NCBI GenBank assembly: GCA_020466095.1
Contig: CM035806.1
Location: 146,500,420 to 146,564,419 of the forward strand
From: Chlorops oryzae
Lineage: Eukaryota > Arthropoda > Insecta > Diptera > Chloropidae
Direction: 5' to 3'
DNA: 64,000 nt
The notes below the pieces were generated by a model. It had not been told where the DNA came from. It was given only the letters and a program-made list of their open reading frames with translations, and ran no database searches. The position numbers and the translations under genes were made by a program. Positions 47,099-57,672 of this stretch are shown here, in pieces (position 1 is the first letter of the stretch; every line of letters begins with the position of its first letter).

Positions 47099-47119
47099 TC
47101 AACCTAACCTAACCTAACC
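47099..47119 (+). repeat. (AACCT)n tail of the nested non-LTR element
   Basis: Four AACCT units close the element. On the opposite strand this is (TTAGG)-type sequence, identical to the usual insect telomere repeat, which Diptera have lost. Confidence 0.8.
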
Positions 47120-47134
47120 TATGGTGGTTCTTGA
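47120..47134. repeat. Target-site duplication (right copy)
   Basis: Identical to 46183-46197. Confidence 0.85.
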
Positions 47135-47300
47135 CGAGGTTTGTTACAGGGAGTAGACGGAGCGATTGGCACAGTTTGGCAGTATTTTTCACAGCGCCGA
47201 ATTGTTGATATTAATCTGTAATTTCTTTTATTGCAATATCCTCTCGCAAAGTGTTTATATACAGCCTAAATGAATATTCCCCAGGAGCTTCTTCCCCAGA
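47135..47300 (-). pseudogene. Upstream remainder of the I-type element
   Basis: On the minus strand a frame carries blocks such as TLREDIAIKEITD and then NTAKLCQSLRLLPVTNLV, consistent with the region between RT and RNase H. It is in the same orientation as 45230-46182 and joins it if the younger insertion is removed. Boundaries beyond 47300 are unclear. Confidence 0.5.
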
Positions 47301-48333
47301 AATTTTTCTTCACGGAAAAACTAAGGTTTCTAAGGCTCAATAAAAGAAGAAATGTGATGACCTTTTCTTAAAAATGTTCATAATACTTGGTTCCTTAGTA
47401 TTCATTTCCCCAGTGTACTTAGAAAGGCAGATTTTTTTTCAAAATTCGCACGCACAAACTACCGGGGAGTATTTAGAATAGGGCTGATAACATTTTGTTC
47501 GTGTTGTTGAGAAGTTTCGATATAAGATACCACGTTACATCTTCAACTATCTCTCTCTTTAGTTGATGGGAAACCTACCTCTAGTAATAGAGTTTTTCAT
47601 GGGGATACGTAGGAAAAGCACTTAAGCTACGCCTCAATGCTGCATGATATGAAGCTGAAAGAAGTTTGAGGTTGAAGTTTGCATACCATCCATATACCTA
47701 TTGGAATTCCAATATTAGTAGAAACAAAAAATGGAGGAGCCGACATTTTGAAAAGAAATTGTTGCCATAAAAGGAACGGCTTCCTTAATATTCTTTTGCT
47801 GTGCACTTTCTCAATTGAAATTTCAAAATCCTATTGGAATTTAATATCGTTTTAGGATCGGATTTTTTATTTTATTTTTTTTTTTTTTTTTTGGCTTCCT
47901 CCAAAATATGAAAGTTGACTGCAACTGAAACATTCCATTGAGAATTCGACGAAATCCAATAAAGGACATGCTCATAAAATTCGGCTAACCGCATATTCCC
48001 ATGATTCGTTTTCGGTCGGCAAAACCAATAAATTCTTGTCGAAATTGAAAACACGGCTTTCTTATATCGTGGAATTGCAAAGTAAGATTTATCTTCAGTT
48101 GCTGTAAAAGCCATAAAAATAACAACAACAAGAACAGCAAATAAACATTGACTGCCAGCAGAATTTAATGGATATGTGGAGTGCCATATTGGCGTACGTA
48201 TGGACATATGGATCGAAGAATGTATGTTGGTTTAATTTCTATTGAAGTAAGACTAAGAGGACAAAATATAAAACGAAAATTAAAAGCCAAAAATAACGGA
48301 GGGACATAGAGAGAGACAGATAGAGAGACAGAT

Positions 48334-48406
<73 letters not shown>

Positions 48407-49147
48407 CAGATAGAGAGAGATAGAGAGAAACAGATAGATGAAGCACGAGAGAGATAGAGAAAGATGATGTGGTGGAGGAACTATTATATTTACATTGAAA
48501 AAAAAAAAAAGAGTTGCCATACTCGCATAATCGAATGAATAAATGTATGAAGGAAGAAACGATTGCGAGAAGGGCTCCATTACAGTAACGCATCCGGAAA
48601 TCGTTGATTGAGCACATACAACTCGTGCCGTCATCAGGGGCCAGGGTATGGGGGCAGCAGCATGAACGAAGTTTCAATATTTTTGTTACTATTTGCTTTC
48701 GCGTTGTACTCCCAACCAGTTATTTATTCACACTTGTGTCAATATGATTAAATGTTTCTTACCCGATATGCCAACATGCGATGCTCATGCAACGGAATTG
48801 AGTTGAATCGAATTGAATTGAATGGATTGGAACAGAGCTGAATGGAGTGGAGCAGATTAGAGTGGCGTAGCTCGAAAGGAGCACTAGAGTCATCAGATCA
48901 GATCAGAAGCAATCGAACGTAAGAAACAACATTATTTCTCTTGTCAGCTTTTTTTTGTTTCTTTGAATCTTTATTGTGTGTAACATTATTTGCTCCGTAT
49001 TTGTAACAAGTGCATGTAAGAAGCATAAAATTGACTTAGCCGATTGAGTGCTTCTATTGAAGGCATCGTTGCGATTGCTTCATCTGTCAGGATTGGATAA
49101 TCCGAAAACTAAAAAAAAAAAAAACACCAAACAAATGCTCTGCGGCT
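47301..49147. other. Unassigned stretch with microsatellites
   Basis: T-run 47877-47892, (GA)n at 48341-48412 with GATA-like flanks, and GAATT/GAATG short repeats at 48798-48830. Long minus-strand frames at 48165-48677 are the (CT)n translated and not genes. Confidence 0.55.
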
Positions 49148-49706
49148 GGCACGGGCGTATAGTCAGTCAGACGAACCCAACAATACAATACCCGACACAC
49201 ATAAAAGACTAGCTTAATTTTTTTGGGATAGGTACCTTTTTTTTTTGTGAAACAGGCTCGAAGACTGCTCTCACTAAAACAAATTACTTGGAGGATTTTC
49301 ATCATGAGAATAACAGAATGCCAGTATGACGGTTGTCGGCTCTGTTCAATTCCTCTCGAAATTGTTTGCTACGTCCATTTACGTCCAAATATTTAGACTT
49401 ACACTGAAAGCTGTTCCCCGTTTTTGTTTTGTTTTGAGCAGTTCTTGCGATTTTTACGTCAGACTTTAGGCGGTAATCCTATAAATCTGCCGGTCAAGTC
49501 CATTCTCGAACTTGGTCTTAATCATGTCTTTGACAATACGCATACCTACCAAACTTTGTTATAAAAAGCACGGACCGACATGGATCAATCGAATGTCCGT
49601 CCTGGTGGCGCTGATGACTTCTCTACATGTTGTCCATCCGCAATTATGTTGACCGTTTCATATGTAAATATATACCCTCAAAACGGTGTGTGTCATGTGT
49701 AAAAAG
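49148..49706 (+). mobile_element. Decayed HINE-type element, copy k
   Basis: Family order is kept: GTATAGTCAGTCAGACGAAC, ATACCCGACACACA, CCATTCTCGAACTTGGTCTT, ATCAATCGAATGTCCGTCCTGG, and CTCAAAACGGTGTGTGTCAT at the end. The microsatellite core is almost lost. Confidence 0.55.
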
Positions 49707-50398
49707 AGAAAGAATATGAAAGAAAAACATGAGATAAAAAGAGAAAAAAATAGAAAGAAAATAATAAGACGATGAGGAATAAAAAGATTCATCGAGGCGG
49801 AGAATTGTGAACTGGTGCATATGTACATGAAATTGATGAGAGCTCAGAATGGAGTTTTTGGCTTGAATTTCCTTCCTCAGTTGCTCGCAGCCCTGCATAC
49901 GCTATGATTATGTTTCAACGTAAATTATATGATTATACGATTACGCTGGATTTATTGGTATTGATCGAACTATAATCGATTTAAGATTTTCTTGAAATCA
50001 AACTGATATCGCAGCAAGAGCGGAGACAGAACAAACTACTTACCTATGTACATATGTACCTGCTCCCAGAGAACACAAGAAAAATTACCCTCTATTAGAA
50101 TGAATTTTGATTTTAATATTATGCTTCCGCTTCCATATTGAAAAACAAAGCTTTGATAGCTTGAATCACTATTATCCAAATTATGTTCTCAACTTATGAC
50201 TGTTTTCTCTTAACTGTAGGTAATGTATGCCGAATTAGTTCGAGTTATGGAAGTTAATCTTTTCTTGTTGGGAGATTTGACACGTATGTACACACATACA
50301 GTGCATATCGTCGGTTTAAAGTGTGAACCTAACTACTAAATCAACTTTTAACCCATTCTGACTTTTCGATGTCATTCGAAAGAAAAAAGGAAAGATGT
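49707..50398. other. Unassigned stretch
   Basis: Purine-rich run at 49700-49790. No gene seen. Confidence 0.5.
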
Positions 50399-50672
50399 GA
50401 ACCGGTTTTGAACCGAACCGGTTTTGAACCGAACCGGTTTTGAACCGAACCGGTTTTGAACCGAACCGGTTTTGAACCGAACCGGTTTTGAACCGAACCG
50501 GTTTTGAACCGAACAGGTTTTGAACCGAACCGGTTTTGAACCGAACCGTTTTGAACCGAACCGGTTTTGAACCGAACCGGTTTTGAACCGAACCGGTTTT
50601 GAACGAACCGGTTTTGAACCGAACCGGTTTTTAACCGAACCAGTTTTTAACCGAACCGGTTTTTAACCGGAA
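50399..50672. repeat. 16-bp minisatellite of AACCGGTT units
   Basis: About 17 units of TTTTGAACCGAACCGG; about 14 contain a perfect AACCGGTT palindrome and three carry one change (GAACAGGTTT, AACCGTTTTG, AACCAGTTTT). The last units change TTTTG to TTTTT. AACCGGTT is the core site of the Grainyhead transcription factor (established). Whether it binds here is unknown. Confidence 0.9.
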
Positions 50673-52690
50673 ACCCGAAGCGAACCGAAGTTTTTCACAA
50701 ATGTTTGAACCGACCCGAACCGAACCCCTTATCACCAACATGCTCATAGCTAACACCAACAAGTGACTCCAACGTAGCTTTTGTATAGTGCACAGAATCG
50801 AATTTAGAAGAGAAACTTCATAAGTATAGGAACAAAATAAACCATCCAAATTTTGGATTTCCTTCTTTGGCTTTAAGTTTTGAAAAAAAAAAAATGGTTT
50901 TTGTTTACCCTGTAAAGTTTTGAGCCGACGATATGGCATATCCGACCAATATCTTAGGCCACAAGACGACTACGTCGATCGAATTTATCGTTCTCGTTCA
51001 TCGGTTCAGTCAGGGTGATTTTTAAGCAAATATTCTGGTGGAAACATATACCCACATGTGTGTATTTGTTGCACGTGCTATTGATAAAAATGTTAATCAC
51101 GAGGCATATGTATATATGAAAATTATATAAAAACACTGTTAATCCTTTCCATAGGAGCACGTGTTTGAGAATGTCTAATTTTCACTCAAGGCTTTTGTTG
51201 ACAGACACGACGGGAGCAAATGAATTACTTATAGTACAATTGGGCGATTACCATTACCATTGAAGATTGACATCATTTGAACTTAAAGCGCCTTTTCACA
51301 CAAGTCAGTCTCTGTGCGCATACAAATTGAGCTGTGTGTATATTTTTACTTAAGCAGCACTTAAATATCCATTTGTCCCAACTCTGCATCGATAAGCAAG
51401 AGAGCGCAGGCCACAAGTTTCGGTCCAAACTTGTTTGTTGTTGCTAAAATGGAATCTAATTAAAATGCTCCAAACGGGAGCCCGAAAGCAAAGCAAAACA
51501 AAAGAGCAACAAAACAACAAGAGGCACTTTTAATAAAAGGACTTAAACGGAAACGAATCTGCGGAATCCAGAACTCAGCCAGCTAATCAGCGAGCAAACA
51601 GAGACAAAATAACCGAAAAATAAGAGTGCTTCAAACGAAAAACAAAATGCAAAGAGAATGTACCACCAGAAGCATCTATAAAATTATTTAACCAAGCTAA
51701 AAGCTTCTTTCGTATGCCCAGTGAATGTGTAGAAAAGTCAATTAGAAAGACAAAACAAAAAAAGGAAAACAAAAAAAAAAATTCCGTCTGTATGGTAAAG
51801 TACCACGAAACGAGCCCGCCCCGTAGAGCGTTGGGTTGGACTATAGTCTTAAATTATTTTAAGATTCTCTTTCCGTTCTTTTTCCGATTCATTTTTAAGT
51901 TAAGACTTTAGTTCGCCCTTAAGTTATCGTAATTAACCCTGCTGGAGGCTTAGGAACATTTGGTCAAAAATGCAACATTTGTGAGGCTAATATCTGGAGA
52001 TTGATGAAATATATGTAGATATATACTTTGAGGTATAAAAATGTTTTCGTAAGGATCTCAAATTCTTATATTTACTATATGTATATATTGTATGGGAAAT
52101 ATACCGTGGACCAAGCGGCCCCTAAAGCATTAAGTGTAACTTTTTTGAGATAACAGCAGGGTTAATACTAATTTAAACTTATCTTTCATATTGGCAGTGA
52201 AGGAATTTAAAGGCTGTCTCAACTCTGTTTCCAAAAAACGAGGTGATTTTTTCGTCAATTTTCACTACATTCCTTGCGGGCTTCTTTCACTTATCTTCAT
52301 TTGAAATTGAATTGATTGAAAATTTCCTTTCGGATTCGGATTTAAACTTACAGTCATTTCAAAGAATCAATTAATAAATAAATATTACACACCGAGACCT
52401 ACAGTTGAACCGCTAGTTTGTATAAGTTGTTATACATAAGTTGAAGAATATTATACCTGGTCCGTATTAAGATGAGAAGACTTTTGTCATGGCAACTCGT
52501 AGTTTGTATGGGAGAACGGTTCAGGCGGTACGGGCGATGCAAATCCCCCTCGTTTCACTGTATGTGAGAAAGGACTAAACTTATGAAGGGGAGAACCGAT
52601 TTATACCACGTTGACGTCTGAAAAAAAGAACTCCATTTTCCATAATGTTTAAGCTCACAAGGAATACCCGACGTATGAGTTGCAGTCGGA
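50673..52690. other. Unassigned stretch
   Basis: GAACCGA-rich sequence continues to about 50740 as decayed minisatellite. Beyond that no gene or element end is recognised. Confidence 0.5.
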
Positions 52691-52693
52691 TGG

Positions 52694-53240
52694 CGCCAGC
52701 TTGAAATTATCTGCTGCATGAAAAAGTCATCGATGACATACATATATGTAGGTGACCGTATCATGCATGACACCTTGGTGGATATGTCATCGTAGAGGGA
52801 TGCTGTTTATGTGCTTGAATCTCTCATTGGCTACTGAAATTTAAGTGAAGTGACGTAGAGGATGAGTGCCCGACTCAAGATCCTAAGTTCGCGGGTTCGA
52901 TCCCTGGCTGAGGGGAACTGTAATTATTAAAAATAGATTTTTAAAAGCGAAATATTCAAGGAGAAGACAAAGAAGAGAGTTTTTTCAACTGGTTTTCTAT
53001 AAATTTAGAAAGAAAAAGAACTTGTGCTGCTCTGAAATGCTTTTTTCGCCATCGCACCCCCTAGACGACATGTCATGCTATGAGTCACATTTTTTAATCC
53101 CGCGATGACATGTCACCGGTCAAATCATTGACCTACTCCTGTACAAATGTCATACGAAATGTCCTATGAAATCGTATGCGTTCCGGCTCCAAAGTCATGT
53201 TGAATTCATCGATGATGTCAGGAGGACATTTCCCGCTGGG
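52694..53240 (+). mobile_element. TA-type MITE, CCCAGCGGG family, with tRNA-like module
   Basis: The right end ACATTTCCCGCTGGG is good; the left end (CGCCAGCTTGAAATTATC) is decayed. Interior order as in 55226-55750: TCATCGATGACAT, ATGACACCTTGGTGGATATG, tRNA-like module, then CATCGATGATGTCAGGAGG. No clear TA duplication remains. Confidence 0.65.
52846..52915 (+). other. tRNA-like module in a MITE
   Basis: GTGACGTAGAGGATGAGTGC (A-box-like), CCGACTCAAGATCCTAAG, and GCGGGTTCGATCCCTGGC with a perfect B-box (GGTTCGATCCC). tRNA-sized spacing; incomplete cloverleaf. Confidence 0.5.
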
Positions 53241-54083
53241 GCATTACTCCTACGCATACATTTATGCTATGAGTAGTACTCAGTTAACATTGTGAGACTT
53301 AAAGGTATCATATATGACTCAAACTTCGGAGTCGGAGCCCTCATAATGACCAAGATTGCATGTTGCGAGCTGGTCATCCAATATTAGTTCGTTTTATACA
53401 TTGATTGGGTCCATTGAAAAGTCATACATATATGTCATCTTCCGCACTCGTATCTGGCTTTGATTTCTTCTCATTTCATGCTCATGCTTGAGAGCCATTT
53501 ATTTCTTACATTTTTATTGGGCTTAGATAAACTTTTTACATAGGTAGATACTTACATTTTTTCACAATAGCTTTCCAAATTCTTTGCACACAATTTGATC
53601 TTCAACATTTCCAAACATTTTCCGAAAACTTTTCAATCTGTTTGGGAAACGTTCGATATCTCAAGTAGTTTACAATTTCTACTATGGAAATGATACATCT
53701 TTTACTACTCGTAAACTTGAGTCGGCCTACCATCGAAAACTTACCTCTGACTTCTCATTGTTCAAAGCAATGATCTCTTAACTTCCATCGGATTCACTTG
53801 AACAGCGTAGAACCTTTATAAATAAATGCTTGCTGGGTACTTGTGAGGTCAAATTCATGCGTCCACATTGTACCAAATAGTCGTACACCGAGAGAAATAA
53901 CAACAGTTAAATCAACTACTTAGAACAGTTAAAGTAAGAGTGGTCAAATAAACTGTATTCGGCGTTAAATGCACTGAAAAAGGCAGTCAAATGAATAGTT
54001 GAAAAACAGTTACTTTTTATGTTCAAATTCGCTTTCGTTCATTTAGCCGTATAAGTTCGCATTCTGATCAACCGTCTCCGGAG

Positions 54084-54157
54084 TTTTCGATAGCTCAGTG
54101 CTTTAAACTCTGACTCGAAAGTCGTGAGCTTCGGGGTTCTATCCCTGCTGGCGGCGG
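54084..54157 (+). other. tRNA-like module
   Basis: TTCGATAGCTCAGTGCTTTA (good A-box TAGCTCAGTG), ACTCGAAAGTCGTGAG, then CGGGGTTCTATCCCTGC (B-box with one change). About 74 nt. Confidence 0.5.
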
Positions 54158-54350
54158 TAATTTTTCTGGATTTTAATTTTTAATTACAGTTTTTTTTTGT
54201 TCAGAGTGTAGTTGTTTTGGAAGACAAAAATTTTCTCCTAAATTTTTAAGGTTTTAATTTATTTAATTTTTTTTTTAATGATTCATTTTCAAGCAAAAAA
54301 TTTTGGGAGTGAAACAATTCCTTAAGCACGTTAAGCACGTAATTTAAATT

Positions 54351-54428
54351 CGTTCGTTTAGCGTAATGGTTAAGACGTTCGCCCAGCGAAGCGGAGGAGG
54401 TCAGCGGTTCAAGGCTCGGCCGAGGCGA
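54351..54428 (+). other. tRNA-like module
   Basis: GTTTAGCGTAATGGTTAAGA (A-box), GTTCGCCCAGCGAAGC, then AGCGGTTCAAGGCTCGGCC (B-box). Followed by GAGGCGAGAATTT and an A-rich tract. Confidence 0.5.
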
Positions 54429-54758
54429 GAATTTTTAAAGAGATGAAAGAGAAAAAGAATTAAATAGAAACAAATAAATAAAGAAAAACTAAAATAATTT
54501 AATAAAAAAAAAAAAAATATTAATAAAAGAAGATAAAAAAAAAGTCAAAGCAAAAATTAATTTTTTTTTCCCAGTCGCTGGTGACAGTTGATTTAACCGC
54601 GAGACAGTTATATCAACCATCAGGTAGTTATATCCTTATTGACTGTGTTTGTACTGTTGAATTGACCACTACTACACATAAGCTAACAATTAACGATGAA
54701 CTCGGTTATTTTAACCTGCTTTTTCAGTTTATATTAACTAACTTTTTCTCTCGGTGTA

Positions 54759-55223
54759 CATATATGTACGTTTGTATATTATTTGCAAATTTTCATAAAG
54801 CAAAATTGAACACAGAATTTTATATTCAATAATCTGAATAAATTGTTTGAACATTTATTTGCAGCCATTTTATTTGCAATTCAGATTGTTTGTGCTTTTA
54901 CTTATTTCGTTATGACCTCCCACCAGCACGCTCCATATGGCTTCAAATCGGGCTCGCTGAGAATGGCATCGTGTCCAAGCCAAATACGCTGTGGCTAATC
55001 GTATTTAGGGTTTTGTCAGCGGCTAACATTTATTGTCGTTTGCAAAATCACAGCATTTAAATCCAACGAAAAAAAGAAAATCAAAAAGATAACAAAATAG
55101 ATTAGAAGAAAAAGAAGAGAGAAGAAAAGAATAATGAGGGGAAAGTCGGAATTGAAATGGAGCATTCACAATATTACCGAATTGTAACGATATATGTATG
55201 TTTGTATGCTGCAATACCTCGGT
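54759..55223. other. Unassigned stretch
   Basis: No gene recognised; a purine-rich run of GAAAAAGAAGAGAGAAG type lies at 55095-55135. Confidence 0.5.
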
Positions 55224-55225
55224 TA

Positions 55226-55750
55226 CCCAGCGGAAAATTATCTCCTGCATGAAAATGTCATCAGTGATGTCATCGATGACATATAGGTGACATTTTCATG
55301 TGTGACATCTTGGAGGACATGTCATTGTGGAGGGTTGCTGTTCACGTTCTTGAATCTCATTGGCTATTGAAATCTTAAATCAGGTTTTAGCGTCAGTTGA
55401 ACGTTAGCATAAAGTGGCGTAGATGATGAGAACTTCACTCAGAATCCGAAGATTGCGGGTTCGATCCCTGGCTGAGGCGAACAAAAATTGTTGAAAAGAG
55501 AGGGCAAAGAAGAGAGTTATCTTCAAACTGGTTTTCTATAAATTGAAATTTAGACAGAAAAGAGCAATGTGTGCTGCTCTCAAATGCTTTTTTCGCCATC
55601 GCACCCCCTAGCATGACAATGTCAACGGTGAATTCACTCTCCAACTCCTGTAAAAAATGTCATACAAAGTGTCATATGAATTGTCATGCATACCGGATCT
55701 AAAGTCACCGTGACTTCATCGATGATGTCAGCGGGATATTTGCCGCTGGG
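55226..55750 (+). mobile_element. TA-flanked MITE, CCCAGCGG family, best-preserved copy
   Basis: Ends CCCAGCGGAAAATTATC and GATATTTGCCGCTGGG, TA on both sides (55224-55225; 55751-55752). Rich in ATGTCATCGATGACAT-type palindromes. Contains the tRNA-like module 55408-55478. 525 bp, no protein coding. Confidence 0.75.
55408..55478 (+). other. tRNA-like module in a MITE
   Basis: CATAAAGTGGCGTAGATGAT (A-box-like TGGCGTAGATG), TCAGAATCCGAAGATTGC, and GCGGGTTCGATCCCTGGC with a perfect B-box. Confidence 0.55.
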
Positions 55751-56385
55751 TAAGTGCTGAAAAACGACAAGACCACGCTTCGATCAAAAAGAATATGGAA
55801 TTTTTGTTAGCACAAAAAACACACAAAAATGGAAGCGGATGATATGAAATTCTTAAATTAATCCGATTAATAAAAAATGACCTCGTCATAAGAGACCAAT
55901 CGGTAATCAACTTAAAAGAAAAAATTCTTCGAAATTTCATTCCCAACAAATACATTTGAACATAAGCACATACGTATGTATGTACCCTGCAGTAAATGCG
56001 TGACAAATTGACCCCTATTTCAGCAGTTCCGCATCAGTTACGAAAGAACCGGACACGGACAGTAGAATTTCACTATTGACATGGTCAACGAGCCGTCTAC
56101 AGCTCGATTTAATCGAGCATTCATGTTGCATGTAAATTTGCTACACGCGAATCAGAGGGTTACGTGTCGTAGTGGAAGTGTTTGTGTCCTCGCAGAAATC
56201 GGATTGCTACCCAGCAGTCATTTAGGAAAAGTGCATTACCAAAGTAATGCTTTTTTTCATCAATGAAATAGGAATGCAAACTAAATTGAACAAATCTGTA
56301 TGGAGAGGTAATCGAAAAGGTAATGTGTAGCCGTGCTCATATGCAGTGCGAAACCATTTTTGTATATATTCTTAGTAACAAAATA

Positions 56386-57672
56386 TTAGGTGTAGTAAAA
56401 ATAAATCCATTATTTTCCAATAGATGGCGCTATTTATCTGCATCTCGCGTTGTATAAGTCCGATCGTGTTCCGCTAGGGGGCATTAGAAAGATGACAGTT
56501 CCTACTAAAAAAGCTTTTTTGACACTTTTTTGATTGATTGATTCAGTTTTGTTTGAGAGCTTGTCAAAGATGGACATCAGCAAAGAGAAAATTCGCTTCA
56601 TTTTACAGTTTTTCTTCGATAAGGGAGAAAACGCAAGCCAGGCGGCTGAAAATGTGAATAGCGTTTATGGACCTGATACTGTAACAGCCAATCATGCGCA
56701 ATTTTGGTTTCGTCGATTCCGTTCCGGTAACTTCGATGTCAAGGATGCACCACGCACTGGAAGGCCAATTGTCGAAAATGTCGATAAAATCATGGAAATT
56801 ATCGAGTCCGACCGTCATGTTAGCACTGTTTCGATTGCAAAAGAGCTAAAGATTGCACAAAAACCCGTTTGGAACCATTTGAATAAGGCTGGATACACAA
56901 AGAAGCTCGATGTGTGGGTGCCACACGAGTTAACGCAAAAAAACCTCATAGACCGAATTTCCATCTGCGAATCGCTGCTGAACCGCAACAAAATCGTCCA
57001 ATTTCTGAAGCGGTTGGTGACTGGTGATGAAAAGTGGGTCACTTACGACAACGTCAAGCGCAAACGGTCGTGGTCGAAAGACGGTGAACCGGCGGAAACG
57101 GTGGCCAAGCCAGGATTGACGGCCAGGAAGGTTTTGCTGTGTGTTTGGTGGGATTGGCAGGGAATTATCTACTATGAGCTGCTCCCATACGGCAAAACTC
57201 TTAACTCGGAACTCTACTGTCAACAATTGGACCGTCTGAAGGAAGCAATCGCCCATAAGCGGCCAGCTTTGGCCAATAGGAGAGGAATTGTGTTCCATCA
57301 GGACAACGCCAGGCCACACACATCGATAGTGACTCGCCAGAAGCTCCGGGAGTTTGGTTGGGAGGTTCTTCTGCATCCACCTTATAGTCCGGACCTGGCA
57401 CCAAGTGATTACCATCTGTTCCTGTCCATGGCGAACAATTTTGCTGGTGAAACATTCGCTTCAAGAGAGGCTTTTGAAATTCGACTGTCTCAATTTTTTG
57501 CTAATAGCAACGAGGGCTTCTATGAGAGAGGCATAATAAAATTACCTTTAAAATGGCAACAAGTTATCGAACAAAACGGCGCATATTTGACCTCAATCGG
57601 ATCATTCTAACTATCTTAAATAAAGCCCTCAATTTAATGCAAAAATAATGGATTTCTTTTTACTACACCTAA
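56386..57672 (+). mobile_element. Complete mariner transposon
   Basis: 1287 bp. Terminal inverted repeats of 31 bp beginning TTAGGTGTAGTAAAAA (56386-56416 and 57642-57672) with one mismatch. TA target duplication at 56384-56385 and 57673-57674. The exact empty site AACAAAATATTATAAG is in the paralogous segment at 60677-60692. Length, TIR size and one ORF are standard for mariner. All required parts look intact, so the copy may be young or active. Confidence 0.95.
56570..57610 (+). CDS. mariner transposase (DD34D), apparently intact
   Basis: 346 residues from ATG 56570 (MDISKEKIRF) to TAA 57608-57610; usual mariner length is about 345. It cuts and pastes the element by binding the TIRs through an N-terminal pair of helix-turn-helix motifs (about residues 1-110, with GRP linker motif at 64-66), and cleaves through a DDE/D domain. 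The catalytic triad is visible: D153 (TGDEKW), D245 (VFHQDNARPH) and D280 (PYSPDLAPSD), the last pair separated by 34 residues as in mariners. The signatures WVPHEL (116-121) and YSPDLAP (272-278) are exact. An in-frame TTG at 56534 would add 12 residues but ATG is the family start. It resembles cecropia/rosa-type more than Himar1-type mariners, from memory of motifs. No stop or frameshift is seen. Confidence 0.93.
   Translation: MDISKEKIRFILQFFFDKGENASQAAENVNSVYGPDTVTANHAQFWFRRFRSGNFDVKDAPRTGRPIVENVDKIMEIIESDRHVSTVSIAKELKIAQKPVWNHLNKAGYTKKLDVWVPHELTQKNLIDRISICESLLNRNKIVQFLKRLVTGDEKWVTYDNVKRKRSWSKDGEPAETVAKPGLTARKVLLCVWWDWQGIIYYELLPYGKTLNSELYCQQLDRLKEAIAHKRPALANRRGIVFHQDNARPHTSIVTRQKLREFGWEVLLHPPYSPDLAPSDYHLFLSMANNFAGETFASREAFEIRLSQFFANSNEGFYERGIIKLPLKWQQVIEQNGAYLTSIGSF

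Larger units (their letters stand above)
46198..47119 (+). mobile_element. 5'-truncated RNase H-bearing non-LTR retrotransposon with a (CCTAA)n tail
   Basis: Inserted into the antisense I-type element with an exact 15-bp duplication. The ORF starts inside RNase H: FQAEIFAAKVAAELAD (Glu), HIHIDSQAAIKAL (Asp), then GHIGIDGNEKADSLARE (last Asp), preceded by one TGA (46471-46473). After it comes a 140-codon open stretch with the knuckle C-x2-C-x10-H-x4-C (CRRCTEPGTRETVEHIFCHC), ending TAA 46990-46992. The 3' end is not poly(A) but AACCT repeats (about 47099-47119). The layout fits LOA/I-type elements. Confidence 0.8.
53886..54756 (+). mobile_element. CACCGAG-ended element with two tRNA-like modules (copy 2)
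   Basis: Ends CACCGAGAGAAATAAC and TTTTTCTCTCGGTG, flanked by TA (53884-53885; 54757-54758). Colinear with 25495-26407 in reverse. Phrases such as ACAGTTAAATCAACTACTTA recur at both sides as longer subterminal inverted repeats (for example GTTGATTTAACTG types). Modules at 54084-54157 and 54351-54428. No transposase. Confidence 0.75.

Noticed and set aside
47099..47119. Possible telomere repeat array
   Set aside because: Only four units, ending exactly at a target-site duplication, so it is the tail of a retrotransposon.
48165..48677. 170- and 131-codon minus-strand Ser/Leu-rich frames
   Set aside because: Translation of a (GA)n microsatellite.
50399..50672. Regular direct repeats that might suggest a CRISPR array
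   Set aside because: The unit is 16 bp with no unique spacers and the host is a eukaryote; it is a minisatellite.
56603..57464. Minus-strand and alternative frames over the mariner ORF
   Set aside because: Shadows of the transposase, which carries the DD34D triad.
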